Part shown: in pieces, positions 54,510 through 64,000 of the stretch
Layout: every line of letters begins with the position of its first letter
Numbering within the stretch: the stretch's first letter is position 1
Source of the DNA: Erodium maritimum
Lineage: Eukaryota; Streptophyta; Magnoliopsida; Geraniales; Geraniaceae
Direction of reading: 5' to 3'
DNA length: 64,000 bases
Assembly (NCBI GenBank): GCA_963921825.1
Contig: OY997594.1
Coordinates: 14,885,001 to 14,949,000, forward strand
Translations under genes and position numbers: made by a program
Notes under the pieces: generated by a model
The model's input: only the letters and a program-made list of their open reading frames with translations
Database searches by the model: none
Told to the model about the DNA's origin: nothing

Positions 54510-55955
54510 CCGTTGACCGCCCTTCATGACCCGAATTGGAAAGAGGCTATGAATGATGGATTTGATGTTCTTATTAAAAATAAGAGGTGGGATTTGGTAC
54601 CACGTCCTCCTAATGCGAATGTTATTCGCTCTATGTGGATTTTTGCTCATAAAGAAAAATCTAATGGTGATTTTGAGAGGCACAAAACCCATCTTGTAGG
54701 TGATGGAAAAACTCAGCAGGTCCCTCGTTGTCTAAGCATTGGCCCATTCATCAGTTAGATGTTAAGAATGCTTTTCTTCACGGGGAACTCAAAGAGACAA
54801 TGTAAATGCATCAACCTATGGGTTTCCGGGATCGGCATCATCCTGATTATATATGTTTATTACGTAAATTCTTATATGGACTTAAGCAGGCATCGCGGGC
54901 TTGGTACAAGCGGTTTGCTGACTTTGTAAGTTCCATTGGTTTTTTGAACAGTCGGTCTAACAATTCTTTGTTCATATTCCACAAGGGTACCGACATGACG
55001 TACATTTTATTATATATTGATGATATTATCCTCACCGCTTCATCAGATGCTCTCTGCCGTTCTATTATGGATCTTTTTGGCTCCGAATTTGCTATGAAGG
55101 ACTTGGGTCCTTTAAATTATTTTCTGGGCATTGTAGTGAAACGTCACAAAGGTTGATTGCTTCTTTCACAACGCAAGTACGCATAGGAGATCATTGAACG
55201 TGCTGGTATGTCTTCATGTAAGCCATCGTCCACTCCGGTTGACATAAACCCAAGGTCAGTACTACTTCTGGTGCTTCTTATGCAGATCCTACTTTTTATC
55301 GCAGTCTGGTAGGGGCTCTCCAATACTTTACTTTCAGCATACCAGATATTTCTTATGATGTGCAATAGATTTGTTTACATATGCATGCTCCAAGAGATGA
55401 TCATATGCATGCTCTTAAACGAATCGTACGTTACATTCAGGGTACTCATGAACATGGTTTACATCTTTACCCTTCTTCAGTTTCTGATCTTTTGTCTTAT
55501 ACTGATGCTGACTGGGGCGGGTGCCCTAACACTCGACGTTCGACGTCGGGGTATTGTGTTTTCTTGGGGGATAATCTGATATCCTGGTCGACCAAGCGAC
55601 AACCAACTCTGTCTCGATCTAGCGCTGAAGCTGAGTATCGGGGAGTTGCGAATGTTGTCTCTGAGTCATGCTGGACTCGAAACCTCCTCTTGGAACTACA
55701 TTGTCCGGTTCGTAAAGCGACTTTGGTCTATTGTGACAATGATATTGCCATTTATCTTTATGGAAATCCAATCCAACATCAACACACAAAGCACATTGAA
55801 ATGGATATCCACTTCGTTCGTGAAAAGGTGGCGCGAGGACAGGTTCATGTTCTACGTGTTCCATCCCGGTATTAGATTGCCGATATTTTTACAAAGGGAC
55901 TTCCACAAGTATTGTTTGAAGATTTTCGGGACAGTCTCTCCGTTTGTAGGCCTCT
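54510..55955 (+). pseudogene. Copia reverse transcriptase and RNase H, with internal deletion
   Basis: DPNWKEAMNDGFDVLIKNKR and RSMWIFAHKEKSNG, then an abrupt join after KTQQ (near 54718) to SLSKHWPIHQLDVKNAFLHG in another frame, with about 30 residues missing. Next come LRKFLYGLKQASRAWYKRFA, catalytic LLYIDDIILTASS (near 55010) and KDLGPLNYFLGI. RNase H is LSYTDADWGGCPNTRRSTSG, STKRQPTLSRSSAEAEYRGV, QHQHTKHIEMDIHFVREKV and IADIFTKGLPQ. Stops lie near 54804, 55154, 55183 and 55873. Confidence 0.88.
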
Positions 55956-55974
55956 CGTTTTGACTGCGGGGGAG

Positions 55975-56196
55975 TGTTAAAATATATGGAAATATATTCT
56001 CATTCATTATAATTGATTGTAAATCCTAGTTAGCTTAATTGTAATTGATCATAGCTTAACTGTAATTGATCATCACATGCTTGATTGGTGTACATGATCA
56101 GTGATTGTATATCACATTAGCTTAATTAGCTCCTCCTTGTAACTTGTATATAAAAGGATTTGATCAATAGAAAGAGACACGGAATAAACTCTTTCA
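55975..56196 (+). repeat. Copia 3' LTR (222 bp)
   Basis: TGTTAAAATATATGG to AAACTCTTTCA. It contains a ~22-bp tandem duplication (GTAATTGATCAT with AGCTTAACT) absent from the 5' LTR. Confidence 0.93.
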
Positions 56197-56644
56197 GTAA
56201 GAAACCACCCATTCTCTCAAGCCCACTTCCATGACGATAAGGAATGTTTTGGACTCACACAAAATGAAAATAACAAATCAAACTCATCTCATCATCATAC
56301 AATATTTAGTGGTTCAAAAAAAAAACATACACCTCATGATCATCAACCAGGAAATTCATTTCATTTTTGTTCTCTATTTCATGAAATTTTGGTTACTAAT
56401 GATTATCTCCTCTCTTCTTTCTCACATTTTTCATCACTTTCACCTTGGAAATAGAGAAGCCAAAACCAGATAAACAACAATGTATGATTATTAATGAATA
56501 AAACCATCAAAATAGATATAAACTACATCTTGTGTACAATGGTTCATCTTTGAAAATGTGCATTGGATCAACAAAATCACCAATAAAAACTTACTAACGT
56601 ACGAGATCGACTTGGAGAAGAACCAACAAAAGCAAGGTATCGAG

Positions 56645-57064
56645 TTAGATTGAGTTGTGGCCGATTTCCCTCGTTGTGATCAGGATTTGCCTCCACGCCA
56701 TCTCAGTCTGCAATCTCCTCTCTTGTATAAAGCACCCTAACCCACATGTGCTCTCCTCCTCGTGTCTCTCTCCTCTATTCTTTCTCAGCTCGCACCGTGG
56801 ATCTATCATGAAACCTGTACAAATCTGCAACTCATGGCGAGGATGTGCAATGCCGCAAAACATCCGCTGGAGTTGAGCAGCGAGGTGGATTAGTTTCGCA
56901 TGATCTGAAATGGAGCTCTTCTCAAGTGAGGGTGGTCGTCGTTCGCCGAATTTGAAATGGAGCTCAAGGAAGCAAATGAGAATCAACGTCGGGGAAGAGG
57001 ATGAAGGAAGTAGGAGGCATGAGGGTATTATTGACATTTTCAAAAAAATGGGATCATGTGCCAA
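56645..57064 (-). CDS. Hypothetical 139-residue frame inside the MULE-type element
   Basis: An open frame on the minus strand starting MAHDPIFLKMS. It has Cys and His residues (CGIAHPRHELQICTG, CGLGCFIQ) but no family I recognise. It occupies the right part of a Mutator-like element, so it could be a captured host segment, a transposase remnant, or chance. The complementary strand also has short frames here. Confidence 0.25.
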   Translation of the reverse strand: MAHDPIFLKMSIIPSCLLLPSSSSPTLILICFLELHFKFGERRPPSLEKSSISDHAKLIHLAAQLQRMFCGIAHPRHELQICTGFMIDPRCELRKNRGERHEEESTCGLGCFIQERRLQTEMAWRQILITTREIGHNSI

Positions 57065-57271
57065 TCACATGACAATTTTTCATCCAAAAAACACGAAAAA
57101 TTAATGGAAGATACTAAAGTGATACAATTGAAACTTTAGGTAACGAGACGAAAAACATGTTTAAGATAGTAAAAATGGATTCCAATTTTTGTATGATAAT
57201 GAGATAGAATTATCCGACAAACAATAATCTTATAAGATTTGGGGTATGATGGCAAGATATACCAATGGAAT

Positions 57272-57585
57272 TTTTTTAGGGTTAATTTCCTTTTGTAACC
57301 TTTATTTTATTGGTAATATACCTTTTGTATCTATGCGTTTTGTAACGTTTAATAACAGTCCATCCGTTTTGGTAACTATCATTTAGTATCCTTTAAGAAT
57401 TGGTCACAAATAATGTAATACCGCTTATGTATCATGGTAGAACATTTAATACCTCTTATGAATTGATCACATATCATCAAAATGACGTAAACTTGATCAA
57501 AATTTTATCGAAAACATTATAAAAAATATATCAAGATACTAAAATAGGGTTACCAGTACATAAGAGATACTAACAATAATTACCC
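57272..57585. mobile_element. Possible small MITE upstream of BIG
   Basis: GGGTTAATTTCCTTTTGTAA near the left and AATAATTACCCC near 57575-57586 suggest weak inverted ends, with similar A/T-rich flanks. The arms diverge quickly. Confidence 0.3.
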
Positions 57586-57779
57586 CAATTTCTTAAGTAC
57601 TAAGGTTTTGACTCAAACAAAAGACTTGCCTTTATGTTCTTTTATGAAAAGATAATATTGTGGTGAGTCAAGATTCCAAGTCATTAACCTTGAAAAAGAA
57701 TCCATGTCATTTTAATGTTTCCCAAACTTTACCAAGCCACCTGAGATCTGCAAAATAACGAGTAAAAAAAAAAAAAAAA

Positions 57780-57994
57780 TCAAGTGAGTTGTGTTTCAGT
57801 TTCTCTCTCTAGCTTGCCCACAAAGCCATCACTACCATCCCAATTTTCCTCTTCTTGACCCAAAAATCTTCCCTCTTCACCGCCTTCAAACATCACTCTC
57901 TCCTCCATAAACCCTTCTTCTTCTCTCTCGATCTCACTACCTTCCCCTAATGCGCTGATCGTCGCCTAGCTCCAGCTCCCCGATCTTCCATCCC
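57780..57994 (+). promoter_or_regulatory. BIG 5' leader (predicted), CT-rich
   Basis: After an A run (57763-57779) the sequence is rich in TTCTCTCTCT, CTTCTTC and CCTCC words up to the ATG, typical of plant 5' UTRs. No clear TATA box; an exact start cannot be set. Confidence 0.4.
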
Positions 57995-60900
57995 ATGTCG
58001 GACCACTTGGCCAGACTCTCCGAGGTGCTCTCCTCCGGCGATGACCTCGTCCAGACCCTCCGCGCCGACGAATCCGTTAGGCAAGGGCTCCATGCCTTCT
58101 ATTCCATCCTCATCCGCGGCCTCCGTGTGCTCGGGGACGGTGACGCTCGGCTAGGGCTCCAATCGTGGTCCGATTCCCAGATTCAATCCGTTATCTCGAT
58201 CGCTCTCGCTGTTGCTTCTGCGTCTCGATCGATTTCAGGTATTTTTCTCTTCCATCGTCTTAGTGCTCGAGTGTGTTTTGTTGTTGCTTGTGCGGGTGAG
58301 AAGTGGATTGGAAGTTAATTATCATGTTTCTGCTATTTATGATGTGTGTTTCTTACTTGTAGTGGCAATGTTTTGTTTGTGATTTTGGAGAATCTGATTT
58401 TTTTCTTTTGTTGCTTCAATTTGTTTTATACTGGGAACTGGGCATATGGGGAGTGCTGAAAAACCAGACATGAAGAAAGTGAACACCTCTTTTTTCTTTT
58501 TCTAAAACCATACCAAGTGAAAATGTACAATTAGAGTTACCAAGCCAGAAAATTGAAGCATGAACTATCATTTTGTTTGTTCTAGATAGCAAAAACAATT
58601 TTGCAATATAAAAAAGCAAGAAGAAAAATACTGAACCTATCAACACTGTATCAGAAATACTAAAGCTTTAGGTTTTGTTCTGTGTGGAACTGGCAATGCA
58701 AAAAGAAGAAGCAAAGTACTGAACTGAAGTGCCACTATATTCTTTTGAAATTGACGTACTGAACAACTGTTAATTCATTTTGAGGTTACAAACTCCTGAG
58801 TTGAAGCTTTGATCAGTCGCTATTGCATTCTATCATGAATTGATTTCAAATTGTCATTTGCTTTGTTAGCCTTGGTTGTTTAAAGATAAAATATGAAAAT
58901 GCTGTTATTCTAGTCTTGGACTCTTAGTGTTTTCAGACAACATTGAGTGATTGTGGAATCTGAAGTAACTTTGTCTGGTTTTACTACATGAATAGTGGAG
59001 CAAGCTGAGCCCATCATTGTAGCCGTTGTGCAACAGTCACTGGAGTTTGCTGTTTGTTATTTGGAGAAATCAGAGCTTAACAAAGATGATTTGAGTATTC
59101 AGGTTAGCAGTTTCCCTGGCAGTTCACCCTGGAATAATCATGCTATTTTTATTCAACATTTTGTGGTGATAATCATACTCAACATTTTGTGGAAATGGAT
59201 TACCTGCAATAATCTATAGATTGTTTTTTGATAATTGTTACAAGCAATATCTTATCCGACCAGTCTTTTTCTCCCGAAACAGTATGTAGTTTAGCTCATC
59301 TAGGTTGGCTGTTGCTATATTGCTCTTTCTCAAGTTGATAGTGCCCATCTCACAATTCAATATCTTGTGTTCATCTCGATTCCCGTTGCACTTTAGAGGT
59401 GGTGATAACTATCAAACCTGAACTAGTTTTTGCTTTACTTTCAGAACAATTTGTTACAAATTTTGGAAATAGCATTGGTTGATAGACTGGATAGAGCATC
59501 CAATACGTTGCAACCTTGCTCTGCAAATAGCCTTGTAGACTTGAGTGCTGTGGTTGCGGGTTGTAGTGATGTTGTTGAGTTAGATTACTGCAGATGCAAT
59601 CTTCAAGGTACTTATTCTCTACTTGATGGACTCTACTGGTATAGGTCAGTAGCTTGTACGTGTATTATTTTGCTCCATGTGTGTGCTCACACTGATATAT
59701 ATGTTTTTTGTCCTTTCATTAAGAAGGTGTCAGCTGCTCAAGGGAAGAGAAAGCAGGGGATCAGGTGCTAATGACATTAGCCTCTGAACTTATGCATCCT
59801 GATAGGCATACCTCAGGGTTTATTGAATCCTCTTTCTGCCAGGATTTGAACAACTTGGTGTTTCTATCCCAGCATTGGGCTGTTGCTCATGTAGGATGCA
59901 TCTGGCGTCTGCTTATGCTCTGCAAAGAACTTATTAAGCTCCCAGAGATGTTCGATGAAAAGATGATGGGAACAAATTCTCGCAAGCGGCTATCCTTGAG
60001 TTTGAAAATTTTGAAAATACTTGAAAGTCTTGCAAAAGATATTCCATATGTTGAATATGATGTCTCCTTGCTACAAGCTGTTGCCGCATGTGCTGATGTA
60101 TTACCCAGCTTGTTTAGACCTGGAGTTGAATTCGTAAATGGTGCTGCTACGGAGGGAAGTTTTGAGAGCCTTACGCTGGGGTTCTTGGAAGAATTTCTTC
60201 ATCTTGTACAAGTTATCTTCTGTAATAGCTGCGTTTTTCAGAATGTCAAAGTGTGCATCATTGCTTCAATATTAAGCATTCTGGATTCTTCTGTATGGAG
60301 ATACAGCAAAAGTTCCACTACCTTAAAGCCTCCACTAGCTTACTTCCCTCGGTGTGTTGTTTATATGTTGAAACTAATTCATGATCTCAAGAGCCAATCA
60401 TATCAGGCCATCAACTGGAGGGAGTTCAGCACGGAATTTGTTGGCAGTCATGCTGATGTACCTATTGATTCGCCCTCATGCCATGTTCTTCTTGAAAAGG
60501 TTTCTTTGCTCAAGAGATACACAATTGAGGAATTGTTAAACTTTGTATTTCCTTCATCAAGTCAGTGGGTGGATAATCTTATGCATCTCTTATTCTTTCT
60601 TCATTCTGAAGGAGTAAAATTACGGCCTAAAGTGGAAAGCTCATACTCCAATTGTACAAAAGCTAGTTGCAATTCAGAACTGGAAACAGTTAGCCATGAA
60701 GATGAAGCTCTCTTTGGAGACCTTTTCTCTGAAGGTCGGTCAGTGGGATCTGCAGATGATCAGCAACCTGTTGCTGTGATTTCTAACTCCAGTCACTGCA
60801 ATATGCCAATTCAAGCTGCTACAGAATTGCTGAGTTTTCTCAAATTATGCATTTTCTCTCCTGAACGACATCCTTCTATATTTGATGATAGTTGCAAAAA

Positions 60901-63900
60901 GCTTAATGAAGACCACATTGATATTTTGCTTTCAGTACTGAACTGTCAAGGCTGTTGTTCTGAAGACAGAACTTCTGATAGCTGTGAATCGTCTCATGAA
61001 CCTAAAAAGATTGAGCATATCCATGAACTAAGTTTTGAACTGTTGCGCAATCTTCTCACGTGCCATGCATTCTCTGGTTCACTGGAAGAGTACCTTGTTG
61101 ATCAAATTTTGAATGTTGAGGATGATAGCTTTGCTTACAATGATCAGACCCTGACATTGCTAGCTCACATGCTTTTCTGTAAGGTTGGTCCTGCTGGTAG
61201 CCAACTAAGAACCAAAATATACAAGGTTTTTGTGGGTTTCATTGTTGAGAGGGCCAACACTGTTAGTTCAAAATGTTGTAGCCTCAAGGGAATTCTTGGG
61301 ACTCTTCCTTATGTGTTCCACGTTGAGATTCTCTTGATGGCATTCCATTTATCTTCTGATAGAGAAAAGGTAACACTGGCTAACCTCATATTCTCTTCCC
61401 TTAGAGCTATTGATGCCCCAATTGCTAGCAGCTCACAGTTGTCGTGCTGGGCTTTACTAGTGTCAAGGTTGATTTTGGTGCTTCGTCATATGATATTTTA
61501 TCCAGTGGCTTGTCCCCCATCTTTGCTTCTTGCTTTGCGGTCCAAGCTGAGGGAAAACTCTCTTTCTGGATCGCATCTGCCTAATAATGTGAACGATCAT
61601 TTATCTTCTTGGGCATCAGTTGCAATAAACAGTATAATGGGTTCGTTGATTGAAGAAGAGCCGACCATGAATGGATTGATTGGTCAGCTCATTGATGTTG
61701 CAGCCCTTCCTGCTTCACTTTGTAGAGATGGTTTAGCCATTGAATGCTTAAACTTAAGTTGGGGTGACATATATGCAGTTTTCTCGCGAATTTTGGAGTT
61801 GTGGAAAGGTAAGAAAGGTGAGGTGGTAGAAGACCTTATTGTTGAACGGTACCTATTTTTACTCTGTTGGGATATACCTACAATAGGTCCTGATAGAAAC
61901 CATCTGAGTCAGCTATTGAGTGACCCGCAGACCGTGGACTTGTCAAATATGTCCCATTTTTTTCACTTCAGCCATTCTCTTCTGAGAAACTGTGATATTA
62001 TTGGCAAGGACAACAATTATGTAGATGCTGTTCTCAATGTGCTGAAGGGCTTGGATTCTGTGCTACTTCAGAACAACATTGAGACGTTGAATTGGGATTG
62101 CTTGAGAAATGGGTTGTGGCTGTCTCTAGTGCTCACATTACTTAATACTGGCATATGTGGATATTCTCTGAAGCATACAGTCCCTGGAGTACTGCCCTTT
62201 TGGAAGGAATGTACATCCAAGGACAAGGAGTATATCAGTTTTGCTGAAGGCGTAGTTTCCAGTATAATTGATGCTGGTCAAGTTGCAATATTGTTGAGGA
62301 TGCTGTCATCATTTTTGAAGAGATATTTAAAGGTTTATCAGGAAGCTTATATTTCTGTGCTCCAGAATAGGCAGTTCAATGTTGATAGGTTTTCACCTCT
62401 CTTGCTTCTTAAACATTCAGGATTTGAGAAAGGTCTGCAGGATGAGCTTCTCGAGAAGAGTGGGACTAATTCTTCTCAGTTAGAGTCAGTTCTTGACCTC
62501 TTATCCAGGGTAGATACAATTGTTGATAAAAGAGCTTCTGGAATTCTTTCTAAGGTCTCCTGGGAATGTATGTTGCATGGTGTACCGTCACATCTCCAAA
62601 CTCCTAGCGGAATCCTTCTTTCTAGTATTCTAAGCATAAGGGGGATTGTTTCTACCTTAGATGGGTTGCTCAGAGTTAAAGATATGAGAGGAGGAAATAC
62701 TTGCCTGGAGACGGATGTACTTCGTCAGATTCTTGAGTCAGTGATGACTATCAAGTTCGATAGGGTCTTCGAAAGCCTTCATGGGAAATGTGAAGCTATA
62801 TATAGTAGCTTGAGTGCTGGCTTGGAGGGTTCAGATTTTACCAATCTATTTGTGATGAAGTGCATGGAAGGATATTTGAAAGACATCAATGCCCGAGAAT
62901 TCAGTGACAATAATATCCATGATTGGATAATTACCAAGGCGATTGATACCATGGATAGCCTCAGGCGAGATGCTTCGGCGTCTGGTGTTTTTAAATTTTA
63001 CCTCGGTGTGGAAGATGGGTCAGAACAGGTGAAAGAGATTTATGGATTGCAGCGCGGTGATTTGTTGGTTATGGTTGATTCCCTGGATAGTTGTTATTCT
63101 GAATCAGTTAATCTGAAAGTTCTTAACTTTTTCATTGAGCTCTTATCAGGGGATCTTTGTCCTGATCTCAAACAGAAAATACAGAAGAAATTCCTTGGTA
63201 TGGATATGCTTAGCCTGTCCAAGTGGTTGGAGAAGCGATTGTTAGGCTGTGTAAGGGATACTTTAGGCACAATCAGTTGTGGAATGGGAAGTTCTGTTGC
63301 TCTTAGAGAATCAACCATGAATTTCATCTTGTGTCTCGTATCATCACCTTCCGAACCAGAATCTAGAGAGCTGCATAGCCATTTATTTGGGGCTGCACTT
63401 GAACTGCTTGGTACTGCATTTTTGCTTTCCGATATTCACATCGCCAAGTCCTATTTCCATTTTGTTGTTCAACTTTCAAGAGGTGAAACTTCCATGAAAT
63501 TACTTTTGAAGAGTATTGTGATGCTTATGAAGAAGTTGTCAGGTGATGAATGCTTGCTTCCAGTGTTGAAGTTTCTTCTTGGTTTTCTTGGGACAGTGCT
63601 GGGCGATTGCGGGTCTAGTAAAAATGTCATAGAAAAGTCTCTTGGGAAGTCCCTGTCAAGCCTTACCGTTGGGGTAGGCCACGTGGCTTCAAGGCCGGCC
63701 GGAGTACGGAAGAATCCTGACACACTGGTTCTATCTCCAAATCAAGGAGGGTCCGCACCTCTTGAGTGTGATGCAACTTCTGTAGATGAAGATGAGGATG
63801 ATGGTACATCTGATGGGGAGGCCGCTAGCATAGATAAGGATGAGGAAGAAGATGGTAACAGTGAAAGGACGCTTGCTTCTAAAGTCTGCACTTTTACATC

Positions 63901-64000
63901 CAGTGGCAGCAACTTCATGGAGCAACACTGGTATTTTTGTTATACTTGTGATCTGACTGTATCGAAAGGATGTTGCTCTGTATGCGCTAAAGTTTGTCAT
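57995..64000 (+). CDS. BIG: BIG, UBR4-like giant protein, N-terminal third (partial)
   Basis: Exons 57995-58238, 58996-59102, 59445-59607 and 59724-64000 (open at the window end) join in frame across GT-AG introns and give 1597 residues. The start is the first ATG of a conserved N-terminus (MSDHLARLSEVLSSGDDL; SWSDSQIQSVISIALAVA). Residues 120-1520 are alpha-helical repeat-type sequence without motifs, as in other BIG proteins. About residues 1525-1555 form an acidic linker (DEDEDDGTSDGEAAS), and from Cys1560 the UBR zinc box begins: CTFTSSGSNFMEQHWYFCYT, then CDLTVSKGCCSVCAKVCH. In Arabidopsis BIG (about 5.1 kilo-residues) the UBR box lies at nearly the same place. BIG affects auxin transport, light, defence and growth responses and is the plant relative of N-degron E3 UBR4. 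No stop or frameshift is seen; it looks functional. Confidence 0.95.

Larger units (their letters stand above)
51480..56196 (+). mobile_element. Full-structure Ty1/copia retrotransposon (4717 bp)
   Basis: The 5-bp TSD GTAAG lies at 51475-51479 and 56197-56201. LTRs are at 51480-51676 and 55975-56196. A PBS (TGGTATTAGAGC) follows the 5' LTR and a polypurine tract (GGGGGAG, 55968-55974) precedes the 3' LTR. Gag, protease, integrase, RT and RNase H occur in copia order. Frameshifts, stops and a deletion in RT make it non-autonomous now. The domain style resembles the Ale/Retrofit group, not proven here. Confidence 0.93.
50389..57215. mobile_element. Long Mutator-like (MULE-type) element hosting a MITE and a copia
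   Basis: The left end GGGGTAATTCTATCTCATTA and the complement of the right end, GGATAATTCTATCTCATTAT, are similar and stay alignable for about 110 bp with much divergence. Imperfect 9-bp TSDs (AAAAAACAA 50380-50388, GACAAACAA 57216-57224) agree at seven positions. Removing the copia leaves about 2.1 kb. Subterminal words resemble the MITE at 25973-26571. No transposase is seen; a 139-residue frame lies near the right end. Confidence 0.6.

Noticed and set aside
55619-55864. Minus-strand frame
   Set aside because: Antisense of copia RNase H.

Overview
This is a plant nuclear window, almost certainly from a eudicot. The support is the plant-specific gene BIG, a plant Pol II type U5 snRNA promoter, an ankyrin/PGG membrane protein gene, and a dense nest of plant-type LINE, Tekay/Del-like and Reina-like gypsy, copia, TRIM, PIF/Harbinger and Mutator-like elements. 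The species cannot be named from the sequence alone.

Only three host loci are convincing. (1) The 5' third of BIG, the UBR4-like giant protein, lies at 57995-64000 (+): four exons are visible, the fourth stays open for more than 4.2 kb, and the window ends inside the UBR zinc box. (2) A two-exon ankyrin-repeat/PGG gene lies at 30824-32526 (-). It has a non-canonical GC-AG intron and a one-base frameshift in exon 1. (3) A U5 spliceosomal snRNA gene lies at about 48047-48177 (+), with an upstream sequence element and TATA box at Pol II spacing. A decayed C-terminal piece of a second ankyrin/PGG gene (47413-47727, -) lies just before the U5 gene.

The rest is mostly layered transposons, many with boundaries readable from target-site duplications (TSDs). 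2775-4787: a minus-strand LINE with an ORF1 remnant only, carrying a 331-bp TRIM. 4928-14379: a 5'-truncated LINE split by a 7.4-kb block (6390-13755) holding an inverted LTR fragment and an internally deleted gypsy element. 17073-22186: a PIF/Harbinger transposon whose transposase is split by a deleted LTR, itself split by an intact solo LTR. 22416-25888: two LINE insertions. 25973-26571: a Mutator-type MITE. 27587-30646 and 33052-36240: two more solo LTRs with perfect 5-bp TSDs. 38975-47163: a decayed Reina-like gypsy element interrupted by a copia piece and two ORF1-only LINEs. 48630-49917: a second Harbinger relic. 50389-57215: a long Mutator-like element containing a MITE and a structurally complete but decayed copia (51480-56196).

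The most interesting patterns are these. The large LTR family carries a conserved donor-like site (GAGGTAGGGAA) and a conserved acceptor-like site (polypyrimidine-CAG|GT) in every informative copy, with copy-specific tandem arrays always between them; this looks like an intron built into the LTR. Three LINE copies of two ORF1 types (RRM and DUF4283/zinc knuckle) run from ORF1 straight into the 3' tail with no ORF2. The 6.4-13.8 kb block is a kilobase-scale inverted repeat of LTR sequence.
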